A stretch of 55,640 nucleotides of DNA from Lachnospiraceae bacterium (GTDB taxonomy: Bacteria; Bacillota; Clostridia; Lachnospirales; Lachnospiraceae): assembly GCA_017463225.1 (NCBI GenBank), contig JAFTPO010000032.1:1-55640 (forward strand). Direction: 5' to 3'. Made by a program: the position numbers and the translations under genes. The stretch's first letter is position 1. Each line of letters begins with the position of its first letter. Of this stretch, positions 1 through 6,054 are shown piece after piece. Below the pieces are notes generated by a model, which searched no databases, was not told the origin of the DNA, and saw nothing but the letters and a program-made list of their open reading frames with translations.

Positions 1-447
1 CCTACTCTTGGTACTATGGATGGTGCTAACGTTGAGATCGTTGAGGAGGTTGGTGTTGATAACGCATTTATCTTCGGTCTTTCAGCAGAGGAGGTTATGA
101 AGTACGAGCGTGAGGGTGGTTACTACCCAATGGACGTATATAACTCAAATCCAAAGGTTAAGAAGGTACTTGATCAGTTAATCGACGGTACTTACTCAGA
201 GGATAAGGAGTTATTCAGACCACTTTACGATACACTTGTTAAGCAGGATGTTTACTTTACTCTTAAGGACTTTGATTCTTATGCAGATGCTCAGAAGAGA
301 GTAAATGAGGCTTACAAGGATAAGACTGCATGGGCTCAGATGGCTATGCTTAACACAGCTTGCGCTGGTAAGTTCTCATCTGACAGAACTATCGAGCAGT
401 ACGCTCAGGAGATCTGGAAGCTTGAGAAGGTAGAGGTTAAGCTCTAA
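1..447 (+). CDS. glgP: Glycogen/starch phosphorylase, C-terminal part (5' end outside window)
   Basis: The frame is open from the first base and ends with TAA. The 148 visible residues begin in the conserved T-[LM]-G-T-x-D-G-A-N-V-E-I motif that follows the pyridoxal-phosphate lysine in GT35 phosphorylases, and continue with I-F-G-L and a helical tail ending in W-x-x-E. The family releases glucose-1-phosphate from alpha-glucan using phosphate. The PLP lysine itself lies upstream of the window, so catalytic competence cannot be judged. The ATG at position 16 is an internal methionine, not a start. A strong terminator follows directly, so this is the last gene of its transcription unit. Confidence 0.95.
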   Translation, partial: PTLGTMDGANVEIVEEVGVDNAFIFGLSAEEVMKYEREGGYYPMDVYNSNPKVKKVLDQLIDGTYSEDKELFRPLYDTLVKQDVYFTLKDFDSYADAQKRVNEAYKDKTAWAQMAMLNTACAGKFSSDRTIEQYAQEIWKLEKVEVKL

Positions 448-480
448 GACTCCACGAATTGGATATATATTAAAAGCTAC

Positions 481-517
481 ATCCCCGGTACATGTACTGT
501 GTGCCGGGGATTTTTAT
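481..517 (+). terminator. Intrinsic terminator of glgP
   Basis: ATCCCCGG (481-488) pairs with CCGGGGAT (504-511). The stem extends inward through ACA/TGT and is followed by TTTTT. It lies 34 bases after the glgP stop. Confidence 0.9.
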
Positions 518-523
518 GTTCGC

Positions 524-552
524 TTGATAGGTAGGTAAAAACGTGGTATTAT
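524..552 (+). promoter_or_regulatory. Sigma-A-type promoter
   Basis: TTGATA (524-529), 17-base spacer, TATTAT (547-552). It would transcribe the isomerase-like gene starting at 598. Confidence 0.6.
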
Positions 553-597
553 AGCATTAAATTTGAAGGCGTTAATTATAGCTTTTGGAGGTAACTT

Positions 598-1374
598 ATG
601 AAGAAGATTTTGATAATACCGGATATAGATAACCCCCAGGAATCTCTGGATTTGGCAGCTCAGTACTCTCTGGGCTTTGAATATAATGATTTTTTCAAGC
701 CTGACGTCTTAGATAATACGGGAAAGGTGGACACACTGTGTGATACATATAACTCTTATATTTTACCGGAGTATACCACCATTCACGGTGCTTTCTTTGA
801 TGTGATTCCTTTTAGTCCTGACAGTAGGATAAGGGAGATTTCTCTTATGAGAATCAATCAGAGCTTAGAGGCAGCCAGAAAGATAAATGCTAAGGCAGTT
901 GTATTCCACACTAATTACAATCCATTTTTAAATTCTCCTGCATATGTAGAGGGATGGATTAAGGACAATATTCAGATTTGGGGTGAGATACTTGAGGCGA
1001 ATCCGGACCTGAATATATACCTGGAGAATATGTTTGACGAGACACCTGACATTATGGTCAAGCTGTCGGAGGAGCTGTGCAAATATTCAAATTACGGGGT
1101 TTGCCTGGATTATGCTCACGCAGCCTTATCCAAGGAGGAACCAAAGAATTGGGCCAGAGAATTAAGCCCATATATTAAACATGTTCATATCAATGATAAC
1201 GATTTAGTCAGTGACCTGCATTATGCCTGGGGAGAAGGAAAGATTGACAGGCAGGAATTCTATGATGTATATGAAAAATATATGAGTGAAGCTACTGTGC
1301 TTGTAGAGGTTTCAACTGCAGAGCGCAAATTAAAATCAATAGAGACTCTCATAGAAGACGGATTTATGGAGTAG
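598..1374 (+). CDS. Sugar phosphate isomerase/epimerase-like TIM-barrel protein
   Basis: 258 residues with the pattern of the xylose-isomerase-like/AP-endonuclease-2 TIM-barrel superfamily. Candidate metal and active-site residues fall at strand ends: H63 (T-I-H-G), H104 (V-V-F-H), E143 (Y-L-E-N), D171 and H174 (C-L-D-Y-A-H), H195/H197 (H-V-H-I-N-D), H208 and E237 (V-E-V). A good site (GGAGGT, 587-592) precedes the ATG. The substrate cannot be told from sequence; members include sugar epimerases, inosose dehydratases and endonuclease IV. It has its own promoter and is followed by a hairpin, so it is probably monocistronic. Confidence 0.75.
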   Translation: MKKILIIPDIDNPQESLDLAAQYSLGFEYNDFFKPDVLDNTGKVDTLCDTYNSYILPEYTTIHGAFFDVIPFSPDSRIREISLMRINQSLEAARKINAKAVVFHTNYNPFLNSPAYVEGWIKDNIQIWGEILEANPDLNIYLENMFDETPDIMVKLSEELCKYSNYGVCLDYAHAALSKEEPKNWARELSPYIKHVHINDNDLVSDLHYAWGEGKIDRQEFYDVYEKYMSEATVLVEVSTAERKLKSIETLIEDGFME

Positions 1375-1381
1375 GCTTATT

Positions 1382-1427
1382 AATATGCACCGGATTATGG
1401 TTATAACACCTTAGTCCGGTGCATATT
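1382..1427 (+). terminator. Perfect 13-bp hairpin after the isomerase gene
   Basis: AATATGCACCGGA (1382-1394) and its exact reverse complement (1415-1427) enclose a 20-base loop. There is no clear T-run after it, so it may be a weak terminator, a 3'-end stabiliser, or part of the leader of the next gene. Confidence 0.5.
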
Positions 1428-1472
1428 ATATTATGAAGAAACAGATTATATTTGTAATTGTGGGAGGAATAA

Positions 1473-1916
1473 ATGGGAGAGAAAATCACAGTAGGACTTG
1501 CCGGCGTAATATTAGTTATAATGCTTCCCTGTCTTCTTACACTTTGCCTTAACGGAATTCGTGATGATGTAACCATCGATATGATTAATACCAGGAGAGA
1601 TGTGCTCATAAAGGCTGACGGTGAAAATGTTTTAATGGATGTGGAGAAGTACATAGTGGGAATACTTCCGGGCATTATAGAGTATGGATCCAGTCAGGAG
1701 TACATAGAGGCCCAGGTGGTGGCGGTCAGAACCAAGATATATTATGCTATGGGAGAGTCTACAGTGGTGGATGCGCAGGAGCTGGGATTTCAATATTTTG
1801 ACCAGGAAAAACTGATAAATAAATATGGTATGGATAATTACAAGGTCATAGAGGATATCTTTGAGGAAGCGGTAATTAATACTGTGGGAGAGACTATACA
1901 GGATTCTGCTCAGTAA
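1473..1916 (+). CDS. SpoIID-like protein, N-terminal half only
   Basis: 147 residues: one N-terminal membrane segment (about residues 5-26), then a stretch typical of stage II sporulation protein D/amidase-enhancer proteins, with V-E-K-Y-I-V-G-I-L-P-G followed by I-E-A-Q-V-V-A-V-R-T. Full SpoIID is over 300 residues, and the part carrying the lytic transglycosylase site is missing. I looked through the 93 bases after the stop and found no continuation in any frame, so this is not a simple frameshift. A SpoIIQ-like gene follows at once, which matches the usual spoIID-spoIIQ order. A degenerate or re-used sporulation protein is the best reading; the frame itself is intact. Confidence 0.65.
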   Translation: MGEKITVGLAGVILVIMLPCLLTLCLNGIRDDVTIDMINTRRDVLIKADGENVLMDVEKYIVGILPGIIEYGSSQEYIEAQVVAVRTKIYYAMGESTVVDAQELGFQYFDQEKLINKYGMDNYKVIEDIFEEAVINTVGETIQDSAQ

Positions 1917-1952
1917 ATGTGAGTTATGAATTTTAATATTGAGAATATTTGA

Positions 1953-1978
1953 ATAAAAAATGCAAATATGCCCATACT
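1953..1978 (+). promoter_or_regulatory. Possible sigma-E-like promoter before the SpoIIQ-like gene
   Basis: ATA (1953-1955), 17 bases, CATACT (1973-1978) resembles the mother-cell sigma-E pattern ATA-N16/18-cATACa. This is a short, AT-rich match and could be chance. Confidence 0.25.
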
Positions 1979-2009
1979 ACAACTATAGAAAATATTGTAG
2001 GAGGCATAT

Positions 2010-2843
2010 ATGAAACATTTTAAAGAGTTTTTCAGATCAAAGGCATTTTATATCGCGTTTGGTACAGGTATACTTGCATTTTCAGGATTGCTACTGGCAT
2101 ATAACTATTCAGACAATCGTGAAGGGCTTAAGCAGGAGCAGACAGCTTTATTAAACGAGCCAATAGAGCAGGCAACAGAGGAGTTCGCACCGGTAGAGTC
2201 AAATGGTGTACTTACAGGTGAGGAATTAGATAGAATCAATGCAGAGGTTTTAGCTGATGAAGAGGATGATGTAGATGTTGAGGAAAGCAGCACTGAGGCA
2301 GATTCCTTAGATGCTAAGAGTGAGGATGATAATCAAGTAGAAACAAGCGCATCTACTGAGACAGATGCTCAGGTTGCGTCTATGGGAGATGATGCGGCTA
2401 TTGCCAGCCAGGATAGCTCAGAATATAGCTATAACGGGGAGCAGTCCCTTGCATGGCCTTTAAACGGAGATGTAATCCTTCCTTATAGCATGGACACAAC
2501 TGTTTACTATGCAACCCTTAAAGCGTATAAATGCAACCCTGGTATGCTTATAGCAGGTAGCGAGGGGACAGATATTGTATCAGCTTATGATGGTGTGGTT
2601 GAATCTGTTGTAGATGACCAGGAGCATGGAACTATAGTTACAGTTGATATGGGAAATGGCTATAAGTGTAGCTATGGTCAGCTTATGAATGTAACGGTAG
2701 CGGAAGGTGATGAAGTGGTACTAGGACAGAACCTAGGAGAAGTAGCACCTGTAACCAGCTACTACACAGAGGAAGGAACACACCTTTACTTTGCCATGAC
2801 CAAGGATGGAGAACCGGTAAATCCTATGTTATATATACAGTAG
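2010..2843 (+). CDS. SpoIIQ-like membrane protein with degenerate M23 (LytM) domain
   Basis: 277 residues: one transmembrane segment (about 12-31), an acidic low-complexity linker rich in E, D, S and T (about 40-145), and a C-terminal LytM/M23 fold (about 147-277). The metalloprotease residues are eroded: the usual H-x-G-x-D reads S-E-G-T-D, and the H-x-H motif reads H-L-Y. Loss of zinc ligands is known in Bacillus SpoIIQ, which acts as a scaffold with SpoIIIAH rather than as an enzyme. Position directly after a SpoIID-like gene supports the SpoIIQ assignment. If the organism does not sporulate, a wall-scaffold role is possible. Confidence 0.7.
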   Translation: MKHFKEFFRSKAFYIAFGTGILAFSGLLLAYNYSDNREGLKQEQTALLNEPIEQATEEFAPVESNGVLTGEELDRINAEVLADEEDDVDVEESSTEADSLDAKSEDDNQVETSASTETDAQVASMGDDAAIASQDSSEYSYNGEQSLAWPLNGDVILPYSMDTTVYYATLKAYKCNPGMLIAGSEGTDIVSAYDGVVESVVDDQEHGTIVTVDMGNGYKCSYGQLMNVTVAEGDEVVLGQNLGEVAPVTSYYTEEGTHLYFAMTKDGEPVNPMLYIQ

Positions 2844-2858
2844 TCTAATATATGGCAC

Positions 2859-3006
2859 GGCACCACAGACAGCCAAGGGGTATGGAAAACCGTAAGAACA
2901 CGCCGGTCCTTAGTGAAACGAGCGTAAGCGAAGTTGAACTTAGTACCGCTGCGTGGTCGCCCGAGCGAGAGCGGGTTTTCAATACTCCTTGGCTGTCTGT
3001 GGTGCC
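2859..3006. repeat. Large structured intergenic element E1 (33-nt inverted arms, branched interior)
   Basis: The ends are an exact 20-nt inverted repeat (2859-2878 and 2987-3006, beginning GGCACCACAG). Pairing continues to 2891/2974 with one G-T wobble and one G-A mismatch. The 82-nt interior can fold further: GAACACGC-CGGT with ACCG-ct-GCGTGGTC, a nested hairpin around 2908-2944, and CCCG...CGGG near 2960-2974. It lies between convergent genes (SpoIIQ-like and perR). No T-run follows the arms. The 60-codon frame inside it is a by-product of the palindrome. Confidence 0.85.
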
Positions 3007-3026
3007 TGGGTTACATATAAAAAAAC

Positions 3027-3095
3027 AAGACTAGGAGAGATATACTTATAATCCGACCACTGTCGCGGCCAATAAAGTATCTCTCTCCTAGTCTT
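3027..3095. terminator. Bidirectional terminator, near-perfect 21-bp stem
   Basis: AAGACTAGGAGAGATA... (from 3027) pairs with ...TCTCTCCTAGTCTT (to 3095), with one two-base mismatch. An A-run lies upstream and a T-rich end downstream, so it can serve both the SpoIIQ-like gene and perR. The 3' arm touches the perR stop codon. Confidence 0.8.
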
Positions 3096-3493
3096 TACTC
3101 TATCCCTTCCTCAAGGCACTTGTCGCATATTCCGGAGAATAAAACTGTGGTTTCCTCAATCTTAAATGAGGTTGCCTTTGTGGCTCTATCCACCAGCTCT
3201 GTAACAGGTTCCATATCTATATCCTTTACTCCATTGCAGCATCTGCAACAGAAATGATAATGTGGCTCTACACAGGCATCGAAATGGTCTGTCTTGCCGT
3301 TTGTGGTAAGCCTAAGTATAGTGCCGGCAGCTGCCAGCTGATTGAGATTTCTATAAACAGTTGCTAAGCTGATGTTTGGTATGTCCTCCCTGATGTGCTG
3401 GAAAACCACATCTGCTGTAGGGTGGTCCTTTCTGGTTTTAAGGAATCTAAGAATAGCTTCTCTTTGACTGCTGTATTTTACAGGTGTACTCAT
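3095..3493 (-). CDS. perR: Fur-family repressor, PerR-like
   Basis: 132 residues from the ATG at 3493, which has GGAGG 8 bases upstream; an in-frame GTG nine bases earlier is unlikely. N-terminal winged helix with S-L-A-T-V-Y-R-N-L-N recognition helix. The regulatory metal residues match PerR: D in D-H-F-D-A, H-Y-H, and D in V-K-D-I-D, where Fur and Zur differ. Structural zinc site: C-x-x-C (C-R-C-C) and C-D-K-C. PerR senses peroxide by metal-catalysed histidine oxidation and represses oxidative-stress genes. A candidate operator lies in its own leader, suggesting autoregulation. Confidence 0.85.
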   Translation of the reverse strand: MSTPVKYSSQREAILRFLKTRKDHPTADVVFQHIREDIPNISLATVYRNLNQLAAAGTILRLTTNGKTDHFDACVEPHYHFCCRCCNGVKDIDMEPVTELVDRATKATSFKIEETTVLFSGICDKCLEEGIE

Positions 3494-3520
3494 TATAATC
3501 ACCTCCTCGTAACAATAATG

Positions 3521-3534
3521 ATAACAATTCTTAT
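3521..3534 (-). promoter_or_regulatory. Candidate Per/Fur box in the perR leader
   Basis: ATAACAATTCTTAT is an imperfect palindrome resembling half-sites of the PerR operator TTATAAT-n-ATTATAA. It lies just downstream of the predicted perR start of transcription. Weak match. Confidence 0.35.
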
Positions 3535-3544
3535 TTCTATAATT

Positions 3545-3573
3545 AGTTTAAACTAACTTCTAATATATGTCAA
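3545..3573 (-). promoter_or_regulatory. perR promoter
   Basis: On the minus strand TTGACA (3568-3573), 17-base spacer, TAAACT (3545-3550). Confidence 0.55.
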
Positions 3574-3671
3574 TATTTTTTTATTCCATTTTTTAACCAT
3601 TATTATTGCATATATCACAAAAAACAGTAGATAAGATTATAGAAAATGGAAAGAAAAAAGCCAAAAACAGA

Positions 3672-3699
3672 TTGACATAATTCCATCTATTGGTATATT
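3672..3699 (+). promoter_or_regulatory. Promoter of the PAS-EAL gene
   Basis: TTGACA (3672-3677), 16-base spacer, TATATT (3694-3699). Confidence 0.65.
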
Positions 3700-3758
3700 C
3701 TAGAATTGTGGGAAAATGTTTACATTTTTGGAGCACAGGGAAGAAAGAGGATAGCTTT

Positions 3759-5432
3759 ATGAGATTTGTTGATATTGAGGAACAACTTAATAATGAGACA
3801 AGCATGAAGGTTATAGATTCTATTCTAAATGTGGGATTCTTGGCAACACTTGTTATTGATAAGGATACTAATGAGATTTTGTACCAAAACAGGAAGTCCA
3901 TAGAATATTTTGGTGACCATGTTGGAGATCTTTGTCATGAAGTTTTGTGTTCAGAGGAGGAACCATGCTCAAATTGTATTCTTCCTAACATGACAGGCAG
4001 TAATGCCATATTTGACGTATATATGAAGCGTCTGGATAAGCATGTAAGATGGATGTATTCAGATATTAATTGGTTTGATGGGCGCAATGCAGTATATGCT
4101 AAGCTGGTGGAGCTGGGTGACGAGGATATCACATCAGATGCTAAGTGGAAGTATCTTAAGGATATGGATAAGGAACGTCAGGATACAGACAGTCTTACTC
4201 ATTTACCAAATAGCAAGAAATTCTATAAGATTGCTGAAGAGCTTTTGAGAAGTGATTTATCAGGAAGCTATGCAGTAGTTATGTTTGATATAGAAAGATT
4301 TAAGAGTATTAATGATATATATGGTATGAGTACCGGAGATGATGTTTTGATACACATAGCCAGAGTATTGAAGGATTGTTTGGGTACTGAGGGTAATTAT
4401 GCCAGAATGCATTCTGATTTATTTGCCTACATCATCAAGTATGAGACCAAGGGCGACATTATTAAGCAAATCGAGAAGTTCCGTAAGAAGGTTTCTCAGA
4501 ATGCTTTTATATTTGATATAAATATTTCTTTTGGTATCTATCTTATACAGGATAGACAGGTACCTGTGAATTTGATGTGTGACAGAGCCATGATGGCTGT
4601 AAAAACCATAAAGGGTGACGTGCTTAAGTTCTGTGCCTTCTTTGACGAGCAGTACAGAGCAGATATGCTTAAGGCCAATGAGATTGAGAGGGAGATGCAG
4701 GAGAGCCTTCGTCGTGGGGACTTTAAGATGTATCTTCAGCCAAAGTATAGATTGTCTGACACCAGATTAGTTGGTGCAGAAGCATTATGTAGGTGGGTTC
4801 ATCCACGTAAGGGTATTATACCACCTATGGATTTTATACCTTTATTTGAGAGAAATGGCTTTATTATGAAGCTGGATGAGTATATGTGGGAGCAGGCCTG
4901 TAAGACTCTTAGAGGCTGGATAGATGCAGGCAAAAACCCTATACCAATATCTGTAAATATATCCAGATATCATATTAAGCACAATGACCTTGTAGCAGCA
5001 TTTTCAAGACTTATAAAGAAGTACGATATAAGCTCATCTATGCTGACGCTAGAGCTTACAGAGTCCCTTTTCCTTGATAATCCTGAGGCATTAAACAGAG
5101 TTATGAAGGGATTACAGAATATGGGCTTTAAGCTTGAAGTGGATGATTTTGGTGCAGGCTTTTCATCTCTTAATATGATTAGAAATATATCGGTAGATAC
5201 TATTAAGATTGATAAGGATTTCCTGGATAATGAGATTGCAACTGAAAAAGGAAAGATAGTAGTACATCATACTATAGATATGGCTAAGGACCTTAATCTC
5301 CAGGTTATTGCAGAGGGAGTAGAGACTAAGGAGCATGTAGACTTCCTTAAGAGCTCTCGATGTGATGTGGCACAGGGCTACTATTTTGCAAAACCGATGC
5401 CGTTGGAAGAATTCGACAAGCTAATCAGCTAA
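3759..5432 (+). CDS. PAS - degenerate GGDEF - EAL protein (probable c-di-GMP phosphodiesterase)
   Basis: 557 residues from the ATG at 3759 (AGAGGA nine bases upstream); the frame opens earlier at 3690 without a good site. An N-terminal PAS-like domain carries a cysteine cluster (C-H-E-V-L-C...P-C-S-N-C). The diguanylate-cyclase signature has become H-S-D-L-F, so no cyclase activity is expected. The EAL domain looks complete: E-A-L-C-R-W, S-V-N-I-S, E-L-T-E-S, D-D-F-G-A-G, A-E-G-V-E-T and Q-G-Y-Y-F. It should hydrolyse cyclic di-GMP, with PAS or the vestigial GGDEF as regulator. This fits the motility genes elsewhere in the window. The protein is soluble, with no membrane segment. Confidence 0.9.
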   Translation: MRFVDIEEQLNNETSMKVIDSILNVGFLATLVIDKDTNEILYQNRKSIEYFGDHVGDLCHEVLCSEEEPCSNCILPNMTGSNAIFDVYMKRLDKHVRWMYSDINWFDGRNAVYAKLVELGDEDITSDAKWKYLKDMDKERQDTDSLTHLPNSKKFYKIAEELLRSDLSGSYAVVMFDIERFKSINDIYGMSTGDDVLIHIARVLKDCLGTEGNYARMHSDLFAYIIKYETKGDIIKQIEKFRKKVSQNAFIFDINISFGIYLIQDRQVPVNLMCDRAMMAVKTIKGDVLKFCAFFDEQYRADMLKANEIEREMQESLRRGDFKMYLQPKYRLSDTRLVGAEALCRWVHPRKGIIPPMDFIPLFERNGFIMKLDEYMWEQACKTLRGWIDAGKNPIPISVNISRYHIKHNDLVAAFSRLIKKYDISSSMLTLELTESLFLDNPEALNRVMKGLQNMGFKLEVDDFGAGFSSLNMIRNISVDTIKIDKDFLDNEIATEKGKIVVHHTIDMAKDLNLQVIAEGVETKEHVDFLKSSRCDVAQGYYFAKPMPLEEFDKLIS

Positions 5433-5524
5433 TATTTGCTGATTATTATGCAAACTGTGCATAGGATTGGTAAAAAAAGTGTTATTTTTATGAAAAATTT
5501 GTCGGTAAAAATTCACTCTATAAC

Positions 5525-5553
5525 TTGACATATATAGTAGGCTATTGTATATT
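5525..5553 (+). promoter_or_regulatory. acpP promoter
   Basis: TTGACA (5525-5530), 17-base spacer, TATATT (5548-5553). Confidence 0.7.
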
Positions 5554-5637
5554 GTACAAAGCAGGCAATCATTCATCATATTATTGATTGTGATGATTGC
5601 AATTAATTAATTTATATGAGCAAAAAGGAGAATAACT

Positions 5638-5871
5638 ATGTTAGAGAAGTTGAAAGAAATCATTTCAGAGCAGTTAAGTGTTGATGCAGCAGATATCGAG
5701 CCAGCTACTTCATTCAAGGATGATTTAGCAGCTGATTCACTTGATCTCTATGAGATTATTATGGCTATCGAGGAAGAGTATAGCATTGAGATTCCTTCAG
5801 ATGATTTAAATTCAATCGCAACAGTAGAGGATGTTATGAACTACCTCAAGAATATGGGTGTAGAGGAGTAA
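5638..5871 (+). CDS. acpP: Acyl carrier protein
   Basis: 77 residues, the usual ACP length. The phosphopantetheine site is in the D-S-L-D-L motif, preceded by D-D-L-A-A and followed by the acidic recognition helix I-M-A-I-E-E-E-Y. It carries growing acyl chains as thioesters. It is not beside fab genes here but stands alone behind its own promoter and ahead of a very strong hairpin, so it may be a second ACP with a dedicated pathway; the sequence does not tell which. Confidence 0.92.
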   Translation: MLEKLKEIISEQLSVDAADIEPATSFKDDLAADSLDLYEIIMAIEEEYSIEIPSDDLNSIATVEDVMNYLKNMGVEE

Positions 5872-5885
5872 TCCCCAGTTACATA

Positions 5886-5935
5886 GTAGAATATAAAAAG
5901 GGAACCGTATTTGCGGTTCCCTTTTTATATTCTAC
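5886..5935. terminator. acpP terminator, perfect 22-bp stem
   Basis: Arms 5886-5907 and 5914-5935 are exact reverse complements around a six-base loop, with G/C-rich centre and A/T tracts on both sides. It can act on either strand. Confidence 0.9.
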
Positions 5936-5942
5936 CATCCAT

Positions 5943-5991
5943 AAATCACAATATGGGAAGTTGGAGCAAAAGTTTTCCCATATTGTGATTT
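5943..5991. repeat. Perfect 17-bp inverted repeat
   Basis: AAATCACAATATGGGAA (5943-5959) and its exact reverse complement (5975-5991) around a 15-base loop. It lies between two terminators in a convergent gap. No T-run follows, so it does not look like a third classic terminator. Confidence 0.7.
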
Positions 5992-6007
5992 GCAGGAAGC
6001 AAAAAGA

Positions 6008-6037
6008 GGCAGGTGCTTAAGCACCTGCCCCTTTTTT
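6008..6037. terminator. Bidirectional terminator, palindrome of GGCAGGTGC
   Basis: GGCAGGTGCTT/AAGCACCTGCC (6008-6029) is a perfect palindrome with AAAAA on the left and TTTTTT on the right. It should end the cellobiose phosphorylase transcript from the minus strand and read-through from acpP. Confidence 0.85.
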
Positions 6038-6054
6038 GGAAGGAAGAATGAGAA

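Noticed and set aside
1364-1675. 103-codon minus-strand frame opposite the SpoIID-like gene
   Set aside because: It crosses a hairpin and overlaps a better-supported gene with a ribosome site on the other strand.
1917-2009. SpoIID as a frameshifted full-length gene
   Set aside because: None of the three frames after the stop shows SpoIID-like residues, and only 93 bases remain before the next gene.
2852-3034. 60-codon open frame after the SpoIIQ-like gene
   Set aside because: It is wholly inside the palindromic element E1 and the following hairpin, has no ribosome site and reads as the translation of an inverted repeat.
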